Assembly (NCBI RefSeq): GCF_034702125.1
Contig: NC_085878.1
Span: forward strand, 18,322,557 to 18,386,556
Origin: Engraulis encrasicolus
Lineage: Eukaryota; Chordata; Actinopteri; Clupeiformes; Engraulidae
DNA: 64,000 nt
Reading direction: 5' to 3'
Shown here one piece after another: positions 36,901 to 48,900 of the stretch. The notes under the pieces were generated by a model. The model saw nothing but the letters and a program-made list of their open reading frames with translations, ran no database searches and was not told where the DNA came from. A program made the position numbers and the translations under genes. How positions within the stretch are numbered: the stretch's first letter is position 1; each line of letters starts with the position of its first letter.

Positions 36901-39900
36901 TCCAACAATTTTAACTGTATTAAGCCCCAAAATAGTGGACAGGGTTTTTAAATGGCTTTAACACAATTTAAAAGTGGGACTATGTAGATAAGCTAGTGAA
37001 AGTCAATGGATCAGTGTAGCATGTGTGATCTATTGTCTCTCACTATAGCTTAGATATTTACTCCCTCCATAAAACAGTCCCAAAATACTGGCATACCCCT
37101 TTAAGCTCCTGCTCACACTGTGCTCACGCTGTGTCCCCTTTAAGCTCCTGTCCTCATACTGTGCTTTCTGGAACTGTAGATGACAACAGGGAAAGGAAAC
37201 GTACACCTGATGTGAAGTGAGGAGACGCTCAAGAGCGAATCGCGCCACCCTGTCAATTTTTGCATGTGTCCTGTCAAATTGGGTCGTAGCACTGCTTCAA
37301 CTGTGCGATTTACTCACGAGGGGCGACCAGGATCAAACAGCTTGGATTTTCTTGCGACCCTACGATTGCACAATCGTGAGGTGAAATTGGTTGTCGTTGC
37401 CCCATATAAGTTACACTACACGATGCGAGACTCATGATTGACCTCCGATTCAGCAAGAAATCGGCCCAATTCTGGAAAAGTCGTGCGACTGACAAATCAT
37501 GGCAAAATCGGGGCAAAAGTCCACAGTGTAAGCCCGCCTTTAGCATTGCACTAACTAGAGGAAGAGATGCGCAGTGCTCTTCTTTGTTGAATAAGTAAAC
37601 TCCAATATGCTTGAAGTTAAAAGACAAAGTCCATTCTTCAAAACTTCGTGCCATTATCAGGCTACTCTTGCATAAAGACTAGCACACACACTTAATTTGA
37701 AACTAATAAAGGAGACCAAACCTCATCAAAAGTGGCGCGTTCCACATCTCCAGCCCGTACAGTCTCGTCAGCACTGGTAGTGATGAGGGTCGACGGTTGC
37801 GAGTTTGAAAACTTCATGGAGGTGATCTGTCTGGTGTGTGGTCTGAAGATCAGAACTCCATTGTCCCCCCAGCTAGCCTCCTGGAAACAAACAGCCCAAT
37901 GCAAAACAAGGAAACATACTTTAGTGACCTAAGTGTTTGTCTAGCTTTTAGATCAGTGGTTCTCAACCTTTTTGAACAAATGCCCCTTTCACCTCATCAA
38001 AACATGGCAACACCCCCTTGACCTCATCATAAACCTGCCAACGTCCCCGAGTATTAAAACATTAAGTAGACCAATGCCCATAGGGAGGATCTGAGGACTG
38101 TGTACATAATGTAAGGTCCTTGTGTACCTTACCGGATTCCAGATGCCCACTTTGCCCCAGAGGTCCCCAGCGGCCATTAGCAGACTGCTGTCACAGGGAT
38201 GGAAAGCTGCTGAGAAGATAATTTGCTGCACCACCTTCGCAACACCATCCTCCTGTATCCCCATCTTCTGAAGGCCCTCCTTGTAACTGACACAGACGCA
38301 CCAAATTAGTCAGGTTGACTAAAAATGTCACTGTTGCCATCTCATGCCATGTCAGCTTGACGGCAGCATTGTAGGACATCATAGTGTTTGTGCATATGTC
38401 TTTCGTAAAGGTTTTTACACAGTTTGTCTACCTACCTCTCCAAGTCCATTTTCATTCCTTTCCATTTTCTGTCTTGCTTGACAGGTTCCTGGATAGAAAA
38501 AGGTCTCGATCAGGCAACATTAAGAGAACAATCCATGTTTGGACAAAAGACATTTTCTCAAAATGCTGGATAAATTACAAAGATAAATTGCTACTGTAAG
38601 GAAGGGAGCCAAACACACCTCAGTCCACAGACGGACCAACTCCTCAGGAAGTGAACTCCCATCTTTCAGGTTCAAAGGGCACATTGGGACAGGCCCCTCC
38701 AGGATGAGCTCTTCCTACAAACACATATGCAACCATCTGTGCTAACATGATCAACATTTTGGCCATTTCAAGACAGCCATATCCATCTGGAAGACTTCAA
38801 AAGAGTTAATAGACTTTTCAGAGTTTCGTGGCCAATTTTCCCAGAGGAAAGCACATTTGCCAAATAACTATGGACAACTGATATAGGGTGTTGAGGTCCT
38901 TTGATCACACCTTCTCTTTTTATACAAATGTGCATGACCTGGAATGCTTAGATCCAATAGGTATTCAGATTCACACATATAGGTGTTGGAAAAGGATGAA
39001 ATGGTCGAAAACTCATTTGCATAATAATTCTGCACACCCTGTAGAGACTTGGGCTGAAGGGCCCCCGTTGACTCTTGGGCCCCTTGGACTGGGCCCGGTA
39101 GGCCTGTAGAGTAATCCATCCTTAGCAAGTAGGCCCAGGGGTATGTTGAGTTAATCATATATCCTGACAGTGTTATGTTAAGGTACCACGGTACCTTACA
39201 CATGAATCTAGTAATTTCCGAAGAATCTGTGACCTTTTGAATGTGGTAACTTCTTAAAGTACTGTAGATGACAGTGAATTCAGCTGTGAAAGTTTCTCTT
39301 GCCCATCGAAAAGACATGAAGTTAGCCCTATTGAAGACAAAATCTTAGCTTTTAGATATGGAATAAAATGTTGTCAGAAGCACTGGGTTGCTCCTTAAAC
39401 ACACAAGAGTAAAATTAAAAATTTAAATTCTGTTAAAAAAAGGACACTTAATGGTGATTTTGTCAATTTCTATCTGAGAGACATGCGTCTCTGGGATTGA
39501 GATCCAGTCACATACTATATTCGAAGGTCTCAATGCTACGGTACATTATGCATGATTTTGCAAGGGATGGTGTTTAGCAAAAAGTCATGGAATACATGAC
39601 AGACATCCAATCCATGCCTGATGAAGATCCAGTGTGATCGAAACGTTGCATTTTAAATAATAAAGTTTATTTTTGGAGCTCATCGGCAGTGTGCAGACCT
39701 ACCTTTTTCAACTATCTGATTTTTTTGTCTGGCACCTGCAACAAGTGTTTTTGGATGTGCGCACCCTACCCAAAACTACTCCTAGACATCCAATCCAATC
39801 ATACCAATACGTGATCACCATCTCGGTGCAAGATCAACAAATTTGAAGTTATGGAAAGGCCAACAGTCACACACCTCAGATTCTGGAACGTCCACGTCTA

Positions 39901-42900
39901 TGTTCTGCAGACGCAGTGACTTCCTAGGAGGAAGGGCCTCCCTTACCACCTTTTTCCTAGAAAGGTGAGCAAAATATCCAGCTCTATACTTAACAAGCAC
40001 CACAGAAGATTTAACAAAGTCATATCTGACCACTGAACAGTTCAACTCCAGCACCAGAGTTTAACTTAAATCTAAATCCTAGTCGACATCAACCGCAAGA
40101 CAAATGACTTGAATGTCTTAATTGAATGAACAGTTCTAAATCAAATTAGAAAATGACAAAAAAATCACAGTGTGTGATGAGGTAATAAGTTATTTCCCTT
40201 AAAATAGCGTATAGCTTAATAGCTTAAGTATCTAGGTTCTTTGGATAACACTGGCTTGAAATTATAGGCTACAAGTTTACAGACTTACCGAGGTACAGAC
40301 TTTGGTCTCATCATGTCAGCCAGCTGTGTGAGAGAGTTTGTAAACGTCATGACAAGCCTTTCGATTCCCAATTTCCAAAAGCATTAATTACTGTACAAGG
40401 ATTTAAGTGCCTGTACCTGTAATAGGTTGAGAGATGAAAGGAAGGCCTTACTCTGGCGAATGTTCTCAAGCCTCTCCAATTCATACTCAGACAAAGGTGC
40501 GCCCTGACAAATAAGAACACTTGTATCAGAAAAGCCTGCATGAGCAGTGATGAGCAGTGCCCCAAGCTTTTTGGTATGTACTCATAAGCATCCTTACATA
40601 TTTGGTCGATCCAGTACCCCCTTTCACCGCCCTTCTCTGTAAAACAGAAAGATTTCAATGAAGACTACACAACCTTGTGACATTTCCCTACAATAATGAT
40701 GACTGTGACTGTGACATCTTATCCTACCATGTCAGTCAAATTGGCCTACCTTTCTCTTTGGCTCACTGTCATCACTGTCATCATGATCATCACTGTAATC
40801 ACTGTCATCATCGTCATCACCATCATCACTGTCAACAAAGTAGCGTATAGGCCGCTGTGTCCTAGCTGAACGCCGGATTACGTCATTGTTGAATGAGGTG
40901 TCGACTTGATTGTGATTTTTGCCCTCAGATGGTGGTGCCCTCTTAAACAAAAACAAATGTCAGTGTCTAGAATACGATAACAACACAGGCTGTATCACTA
41001 AGAGCAGAGGTGGGGCAATATTTTATTCACAATACTTTTTTGAGTTGAGAAAACTAGAAAATATTAAGAGACTGACTGGACCTGAAAAAACACGGTTGTA
41101 TCAGAAAAGCCTGCATTTGGAGATAAACAACGCCCCAAACTTGCTGGTATGGTCTTTGACCATGATATTTGGTCGAGCTAATACCCCCTTTTATCCCCTT
41201 TCTCTGTAAAACAGAAAGACTTGTGACAATAACGACTGCATAACATTGTGACATTTCCCCATAATAATATGGAGGGATGGATGTAGTAACATCTTTTCCC
41301 ACCAAGTGAGTCAGGGGGGCCTACCTTTCTCTTTGGCCTAACAGTGTCAACAGAGAGGAGTATTTGCTGCTGTGTCTCTCTAGCTGACAGGTGGGGAACC
41401 TTAACCTGATTTTCATCATCTGGCTGCGTTCAGCAACTACACGCGAGGGCGTTCCATTCCCTGCTGCACTGGTAAACGGAACGGCAAACCAGAGGGAAAG
41501 AGTCAGGCCATTTACGGCCCTTGAGGCCATTTTATCCAGCCCCTGATATAATGTTAATGTTATGCAGCTACACATGAAATGTGATATATCTCGTACAGGA
41601 ATCTTAGAAATTACATTTGCATTACAATTAAATTATGTTCAGGGAACCTAGAGAAGGTGGGGTCTGTTTCAAAGGTGGCTATCTTCAATATAGGCCTAAA
41701 GTGCTGGGGGAAATCCTGGTTTGTGTTCATAGTACGGCCCTCGGAGGACTTTTACGGCTCTTGGAGGAATTTGAAGTGGCCCCTCGAATGAAAAAGTTTA
41801 CCCACCCCAGCTCTAGCTGAACGTCGGACAACGTCATTGGTGGATGTTGTGTCCTCTTGCATGTGACGGTGGTGGCCTGGAGACGGTGGTGCTATCTTAA
41901 AAAAAAAAAAAAAACAGTGTACAGAAGATGATTTAAAACAACACAGGCTATATGACTAAGAACAGAGAGGTGTGGCAATTCACAAAGAAATACTTTTCTG
42001 AGGTGACAAAACTAGAAAATGTTCAGAGAATGAATTCAGTTATTCCCATGTTATGTTCCCACAATGTTGGGAGAATAGAATTGTTCAAAATGTTTTGGTA
42101 TCCTGAAGCATCCGTTCCTGGCCTGCACACTCCTCAACCACAACCTTCCCATATGAGTTGATCTGTAATAACTGCAAAAGGTGGATATAATCTTGAACTG
42201 TAGGCTATGGGACAGGAATGGGATGGCAGTTTAAATGAGTCAAGGCAGGTTAACGAATACTTGGTAATATATGCCTAGTGTACACATAGCCTACACCACC
42301 AACAACTTAACATCCCATAAATGTGACTGACTGACTGACCGAATAGAGCCACGCCAACAGCGTTGCAGCTCTCTTTCTAGTCCGACGTCGTATAATGTTG
42401 GACGTAGCACAACAACATTAACGCAGTAACATAAATGGCAGTGTCTACAAGGCAATTTACGTTCATTCACAGAAAATTTGTAAAGAACACACAAGGTTCC
42501 AAACACAGCCAATGCGGGTCACTTTAGAGACAGAGATGATGTCTTACATTTAGCCGAACTAAATGCACTTTCACAACACAGTCAAGTTTGTCCTTCATGT
42601 CAACAGAGAGCCGTGTAGGATGCTGTGTCTCTCTAGCTGAACGCCGGACAACGTCATTGGTGGATGTTGTGTCCTCTTGCATGTGACGGTGGTTGCCTGG
42701 AGACGATGGTGCCATCTTAAACAAAAACAAACGTCAGTGTCCAGAAGATGATTTAAAACAACACAGGCTATATGACTAAGAACAGAGGTGTGGCAATTCA
42801 CAAAGAAATACTTTTTTGAAGTGACAAAACTAGAAAATGTTCAGAGAATGAATTCAGTTATTCCCATGTTATGTTCCCACAATGTTGGGAGCATGGAATT

Positions 42901-45900
42901 GTTCAAAAAATTTTGGTATCCTGAAGCATCCGTTCCTGGCCTGCACACTCCTAACCACAACCTTCCCATATGAGTTGATCTGTAATAACTGCAAAAGGTG
43001 GATATAATCTTGAACTGTAGGCTATGGGACAGGAATGGGATGGCAGTTTAAATGAGTCAAGGCAGGTTAACGAATACTTGGTAATATATGCCTAGTGTAC
43101 ACATAGCCTACACCACCAACAACTTAACATCCCATAAATGTGACTGACTGACTGACCGAATAGAGCCACGCCAACAGCGTTGCAGCTCTCTTTCTAGTCC
43201 GACGTCGTATAATGTTGGACGTAGCACAACAACATTAACGCAGTAACATAAATGGCAGTGTCTACAAGGCAATTTACGTTCATTCACAGAAAATTTGTAA
43301 AGAACACACAAGGTTCCAAACACAGCCAATGCGGGTCACTTTAGAGACAGAGATGATGTCTTACATTTAGCCGAACTAAATGCACTTTCACAACACAGTC
43401 AAGTTTGTCCTTCATGTCAACAGAGAGCCGTGTAGGATGCTGTGTCTCTCTAGCTGAACGCCGGACAACGTCATTGGTGGATGTTGTGTCCTCTTGCATG
43501 TGACGGTGGTTGCCTGGAGACGATGGTGCCATCTTAAACCAAAACAAACGTCAGTGTCCAGAAGATGATTTAAAACAACACAGGCTATATGACTAAGAAC
43601 AGAGGTGTGGCAATTCACAAAGAAATACTTTTTTGAAGTGACAAAACTAGAAAATGTTCAGAGAATGAATTCAGTTATTCCCATGTTATGTTCCCACAAT
43701 GTTGGGAGAATAGAATTGTTAAAAAAAAATTTGGTATCCTGAAGCATCCGTCCCTGGCCTGCACACTCCTCAACCACAACCTTCCCATATGAGTTGATCT
43801 GTAATAACTGCAAAAGGTGGATATAATCTTGAACTGTAGGCTATGGGACAGGAATGGGATGGCAGTTTAAATGAGTCAAGGCAGGTTAACGAATACTTGG
43901 TAATATATGCCTAGTGTACACATAGCCTACACCACCAACAACTTAACATCCCATAAATGTGACTGACTGACTGACCTAATAGAGCCACGCCAACAGCGTT
44001 GCAGCTCTCTTTCTAGTCGGACGTCATATAATGTCGGATGTAGCACAACATAAATGGCAGTGCCTACAAGGCAATTTACGTTCATTCACAGAAAATTTGT
44101 AAAGAACACACAAGGTTCCAAACACAGCCAACGCGGGTCACTTTAGAGACAGAGATGATGTCTTACATTTAGCTGAACTAAATGCACTTTCACAACACAG
44201 TCAAGTTTGTCCTTCATGTCAACAGAGAGCCCTGTAGGATGCTGTGTCTCTCTAGCTGAACGCCGGACAACGTCATTGGTGGATGTTGTGTCCTCTTGCA
44301 TGTGACGGTGGTGGCCTGGAGATGATGGTGCTATCTTAAACAAAAACAAACGTCAGTGTCCAGAAGATGATTAAAACAACATAGGCTATATCACGAAGAA
44401 CAGAGGTGTGGCAATATGTGGGTGGTTGACGTTTAAGGGCGTAACGCAAAAAAAAAAAGTTTTTCAAATTCCTGAAAAAAATGATGGATTAAAATTGGAA
44501 AAAAATAAAATAAATAAAGCACTTAGTGGTCTGTGGAATGACCTTACTTTTGCCATTTTTGGGAAAATGTGTCCTGCATCAAAACATAGCATGGGCATGT
44601 CACACCGCAGGAAAATGGAGTCACACCACAGGGAATTCACTGCATTATGGCCATTTTAATCCTTTTGTATACATGACTGACATCTGAGCTCATGCTAACT
44701 TGATAATGATATTGTGTTTAATCTTAATATGTGTTTTCATTAATAAAAAACTTTTTTTCCTCCTATAGGCCTTGAGCCAGGACCCAAAAATTGACCTCTC
44801 GCAATCGAACGGGTGGGCAAGTTCTAATCTGTTTTTTTGTCTTCTTGGACATCTCAAGTAAACATTTTGGCATGATAACCATTGCAAACAGGTAGCTTTT
44901 TGGTAGTTATCATGTGTTGAAATGGTGCACCAGTAAAATGGAAATGTGAAAATCGGTATTGTGGTTCTTTACTATTATGTAGTTTGTTGACCACACAGGG
45001 TGCTTGAATTACCTCAGGGATGCTTTCCCTTCTATTAAGACCCTACAGGGGTTATTAGACCACACTAATAGGCCTAATAGTATCACCTCAGCAATGTGTG
45101 AATGACAAAATGTGATAAAAAGGATAACATATGAAATCCGATTTTTAATTTATTTATTTTTTAACTTTTTTACTTTTACCCCCAACAGCAAAACAACACC
45201 AAAAAAACATAATGAACAAACACATACTAACATGTGATAACCATATACTGTACATTAATATGTAAGGGTTAACGTTCGGCGAGAAGGTCGCTACCGTGGA
45301 ATAGCAGCACGACAGAGAGAATCTTTAGACCCCGACGCGGAGCGGAGGGGTCTTGTTCTCTCTGAAGTGCTGCTATTCCACAAAGCGACCGACTCGCCGA
45401 AAGTTAACCCGCTTATTATATGGATATACTTAAATGATTCACACATGCGGGGCCATTTCTTTAGACCTATTTAATGTTAAGATTGTTGCTGCGCAAAACA
45501 AAACAGTGCCGTTGTGGAACACCGCTAGGCAACAGCTAGGTAGGCTAGCCAGGACAACAGGTGTTGTCTATCACAGCAGCTGATTAGAGTGACAAAAGAC
45601 CGGACCCCCTGCGGAGTGATATGAAACATTCGCTTTAGCCACTGACTTGTATACAAGCCAGTGGCTTTAGCAGTGAACGTCTTGTTGCCATTGACAGCGG
45701 TAGCCAGGACAACGGGTGCTGTCTATCACAGCAGCTGATTAGAGTCTTGTTGAAAAGTCGCTTTAGCAGTGAAAAGTCTTGTTGCCATTGACAGCGGTCT
45801 GTTATAGACCAACCCGTCCGTTATCGAAAAATAACAGACGTCCGAACGTTGGGGAGTCCCGTTGAAATGAATGGAGCATTCGACAGATGACGTCACAACC

Positions 45901-48900
45901 ATATAATAAGGCATGATAACCATTGCAAAGAGGTAGTTAGTGAAAGATCATGCGTTGAAATGGTGGACCAGTAAAACGGAAATGTGAAAACTCTATTGTT
46001 GTTCTTTGTTATTATGCAGTTTGTTGACCACACAGGGTGCTTACATTTCCTCAGAGATGCTTTCCCTTCAATCAAGTCCCCAAAAAGGTTGTTAGACCAT
46101 ACCAATAGACCTAATAGAATTACCTAAGCTATATGTGAATGAGAAAATGTGATAAAAATGACAACATATGAAATCGTTTTTTTTTTTTTATTAAACTTGT
46201 CCTGCAATAACAAGAATAACATGAACAAACACCATGAACAAATACACATTAAGCATATTAAAATAAGCTAAAGAGCATTATTTCAGTCCTCAAGATCTGA
46301 CTCAGTCCAGTAAGCATCTGTAAATATGTCAGCATGATGATCCTCTTCATGCTGATATACGCATGTCTTAAGTTTTTAGAGGGTTGTGCATTTTGAGCTA
46401 CTTCTCAGACATTGGCAATCCTGCAGTTTACATTGATGGCTGCACTTGCAAGACATCAGTTGTAGCACTGCCTCAGGGACTGGAGATTGCCGCATTCACT
46501 GTATAGTGAGCTGGTCATTTTTATAGTTGGCCCAGCCATGGTCAAGTGTTCTTGGGATTTGTGGATGCTGCTGAAGACTTGCTCTCAAGATGCCAGCCTG
46601 ATAGTTGGCAAACATAGCATGCATGAGGAGGCAGTCTTCACATGGTGGAAGTTGTCTTGATTCACACTCTCCATGCTGAGTACAGAAAAGCTGGTAGCGT
46701 GTTGTATGTATGTTCTACGTATTTGTCGATGCTATGTAGAGTTGGCACCTAAATGCTTCATGAATACATCCATGGACAGCTCCAAGTCCTGTCCCAGCTT
46801 ATGAAAAACTATTTGAAAGAGCTCTGATCTCATCGTGAGCTTTAAGGCTCTGAGCTTTCCACGGCCTGCACTGTCCTTTTGTGTTTTTATGATTATTTTT
46901 TATATTTACTTCACATTATTTTTCTATTGTAGCCCTAGCCTCTTCCCCCTTACATTAGAAAATTCGCACTGGGTACAAGTAGTTCAAGAAAACTTTGAGT
47001 AGAAGTTAGTTACTTTCAGTTTGTCTTTCTATCGCTTTCCTTAAATAGCACCCTTCGTGACCTCTGTCTATCTCTACACATGCCATCTTCCAAAAACCTG
47101 GCTTCAATCGTGACAACAAAATTCTGTGTGCCCTGTTGTGGCAAAGTTGCAGGCCGAGGGTCAGCTCATTGATACAACAGCCCATTACTCTGAATTTAGG
47201 GGTCTGTATTTCATTGTGTTTGGGTCTGGGACCTTCAATTTCAAAGGCGGGGAAGTCTACCAAAGGAAATAGTCTGGTGGATTTCATTTAATTCCCAGTT
47301 GTGAGATTAAATTCATGAATAAGTTTTGTTAATAAATAATAAGTCTTGTATATCTTCTAAAAAACAGTTTTCAGGCTGCGTTGCTACTCCCTCAGATCTA
47401 GTCCCTGGTGTGTGCTCTACTATTCTCAGCCAGTTGCTTGCAACTCTATTGTGTACCGTCTATGGGCTGTCGGACTAATGGTATTGGGCCGGCGGGCCCT
47501 AGAGTCATCCAATAGATTAGTCCAAAATAGATCATTTATGGTAAATGGTAATAACACACAATTTCCCTTCATGTCTGACAGATGTTCCCCTTTATTTCAA
47601 TTTTGCCTTCCTCAGTACTCAAGATAGATATAAGTAAAATACTTGGGCCAAATTGTAATTTGAGTAAAAATAAAATCACCCATTTTAATAACTACTTTGG
47701 AAATTACAAGTTACTCATCAAAGTACTCAATTACAGTAATTTCAGCAAATGCAATTACTGTAGGTTAAAGAACTTAAGTATGAGGCGGCCCCTTGTAAGA
47801 ATATCAGGAATATACATATCACCACTAAAAGTGTATATAGGCCTTTTTCCTCACACATGTGTTATGTTCAAGCATGCATACAGTATAAGAAAAGATATTG
47901 TATAAACTTGAATTGATGTCTATCCCTGCTATTGCCTAAAGGGTGCCTCATACTTAAGTACTACTTATTACTACTTAAGTGTTTTTGGGAAACTCAGACG
48001 ATATTACAAGAGTTACCAGCAGGGGCAGCCATATGAAGGTAGATATTTGAGCAGAAGGAGACAAATGCAAGCAGAATCATAGAGTCAACTCCATCTGTCA
48101 GGTACAGACACACAGCCACTGCCACACCAACACACATGCACATTATGTGTTTTCTCTGGGTTTCTGGTAATGTGTGGAATGATCAAAATTTGAGAATAGC
48201 ATAACATATGAATCTAGAAACCACCACTTATTTTCACATAGGCCTAGTAAATGTACTTTAATTACCAGACACTGAAGCAGTAACTGTAAGGGAATGCAAC
48301 TCTTCAATTTTTTGATTGTTAATCATGTAATCGTGAAACATGTAGTCTGTTATTCCCCATTACTGGCCTGCTCTCTGGACTCTTCATACAGTATGTTGCT
48401 TGGAAGGTGGGGTGATCCCAGTGCAGAGCGGGTCAGTCTGTTGATTTGGGACTTTACTTTTACTGTTGGATTTCCAAACCCAAGTGATTGTATCATAGGC
48501 ATGCACAGATCTAGGAACTAAAGCACCTGCCCCTTTGCAGTATTGGACGAAAAAAAGGCCCTTTTTGAAAGTTCTTGTTATTTTGTCACAATGTGTTCCA
48601 TATTGGCATGATCATCTACGGTAAAAAATCTTGAGATCAAAAGCATGTGACAATTCCCACTGATATAATATAGTTTATAATACAAGGGTGGGGAATCTAA
48701 CTTATGTCTCAAGGGCCGTTTACGGCCCCTGATGTAATTTTAATCTTATGCAGTTTCACATGGAATTTGACATGCTTTGTAAAGAACTCTTAGAAATTGA
48801 ATTTGCAATAAAATTAAGTTATGTTTTCAGGGGACCTAGAGGAGGTGGGGTCTGTTGTGAAGGTGCCCATCTTCAATATAGGCCTAAACTGCAGGGGGAA

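Larger units (their letters stand above)
30256..37410. repeat. Segmental duplication, copy A
   Basis: Aligns by eye with 53903-64000, same orientation, with high identity: exons, introns, 3' flank, and even the (CA)n beside the 31697 donor. Copy A has the hAT 34592-36831 that B lacks; B has several insertions that A lacks. The homology runs on past 37410, where B leaves the window. Confidence 0.88.
33343..37721 (-). other. wdr76-A intron with hAT and tRNA-like array
   Basis: No exon is seen between 33343 and 37721. 33525-33960 has a decayed TA-type MITE (cagtgtgtgcagaattatta); 34592-36831 is a hAT with an internal tandem array. Confidence 0.75.
41900..44360 (-). repeat. Three tandem ~817-bp units, each with one wdr76 exon
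   Basis: Units about 41917-42733, 42734-43550 and 43551-44352 are nearly identical; the third is about 15 bp shorter. Each carries a 168-bp exon, intron sequence and a piece of a Tc1-like transposase relic (ccacaatgttgggag...gaagcatccgt). A degenerate relative of the unit, with more of the Tc1 relic, lies at 50690-51965. Confidence 0.92.

Noticed and set aside
47006..47287. Minus-strand 93-codon frame
   Set aside because: Inside the 4.95-kb element, no recognisable domain, and no Kozak-like or splice context; treated as chance or relic.
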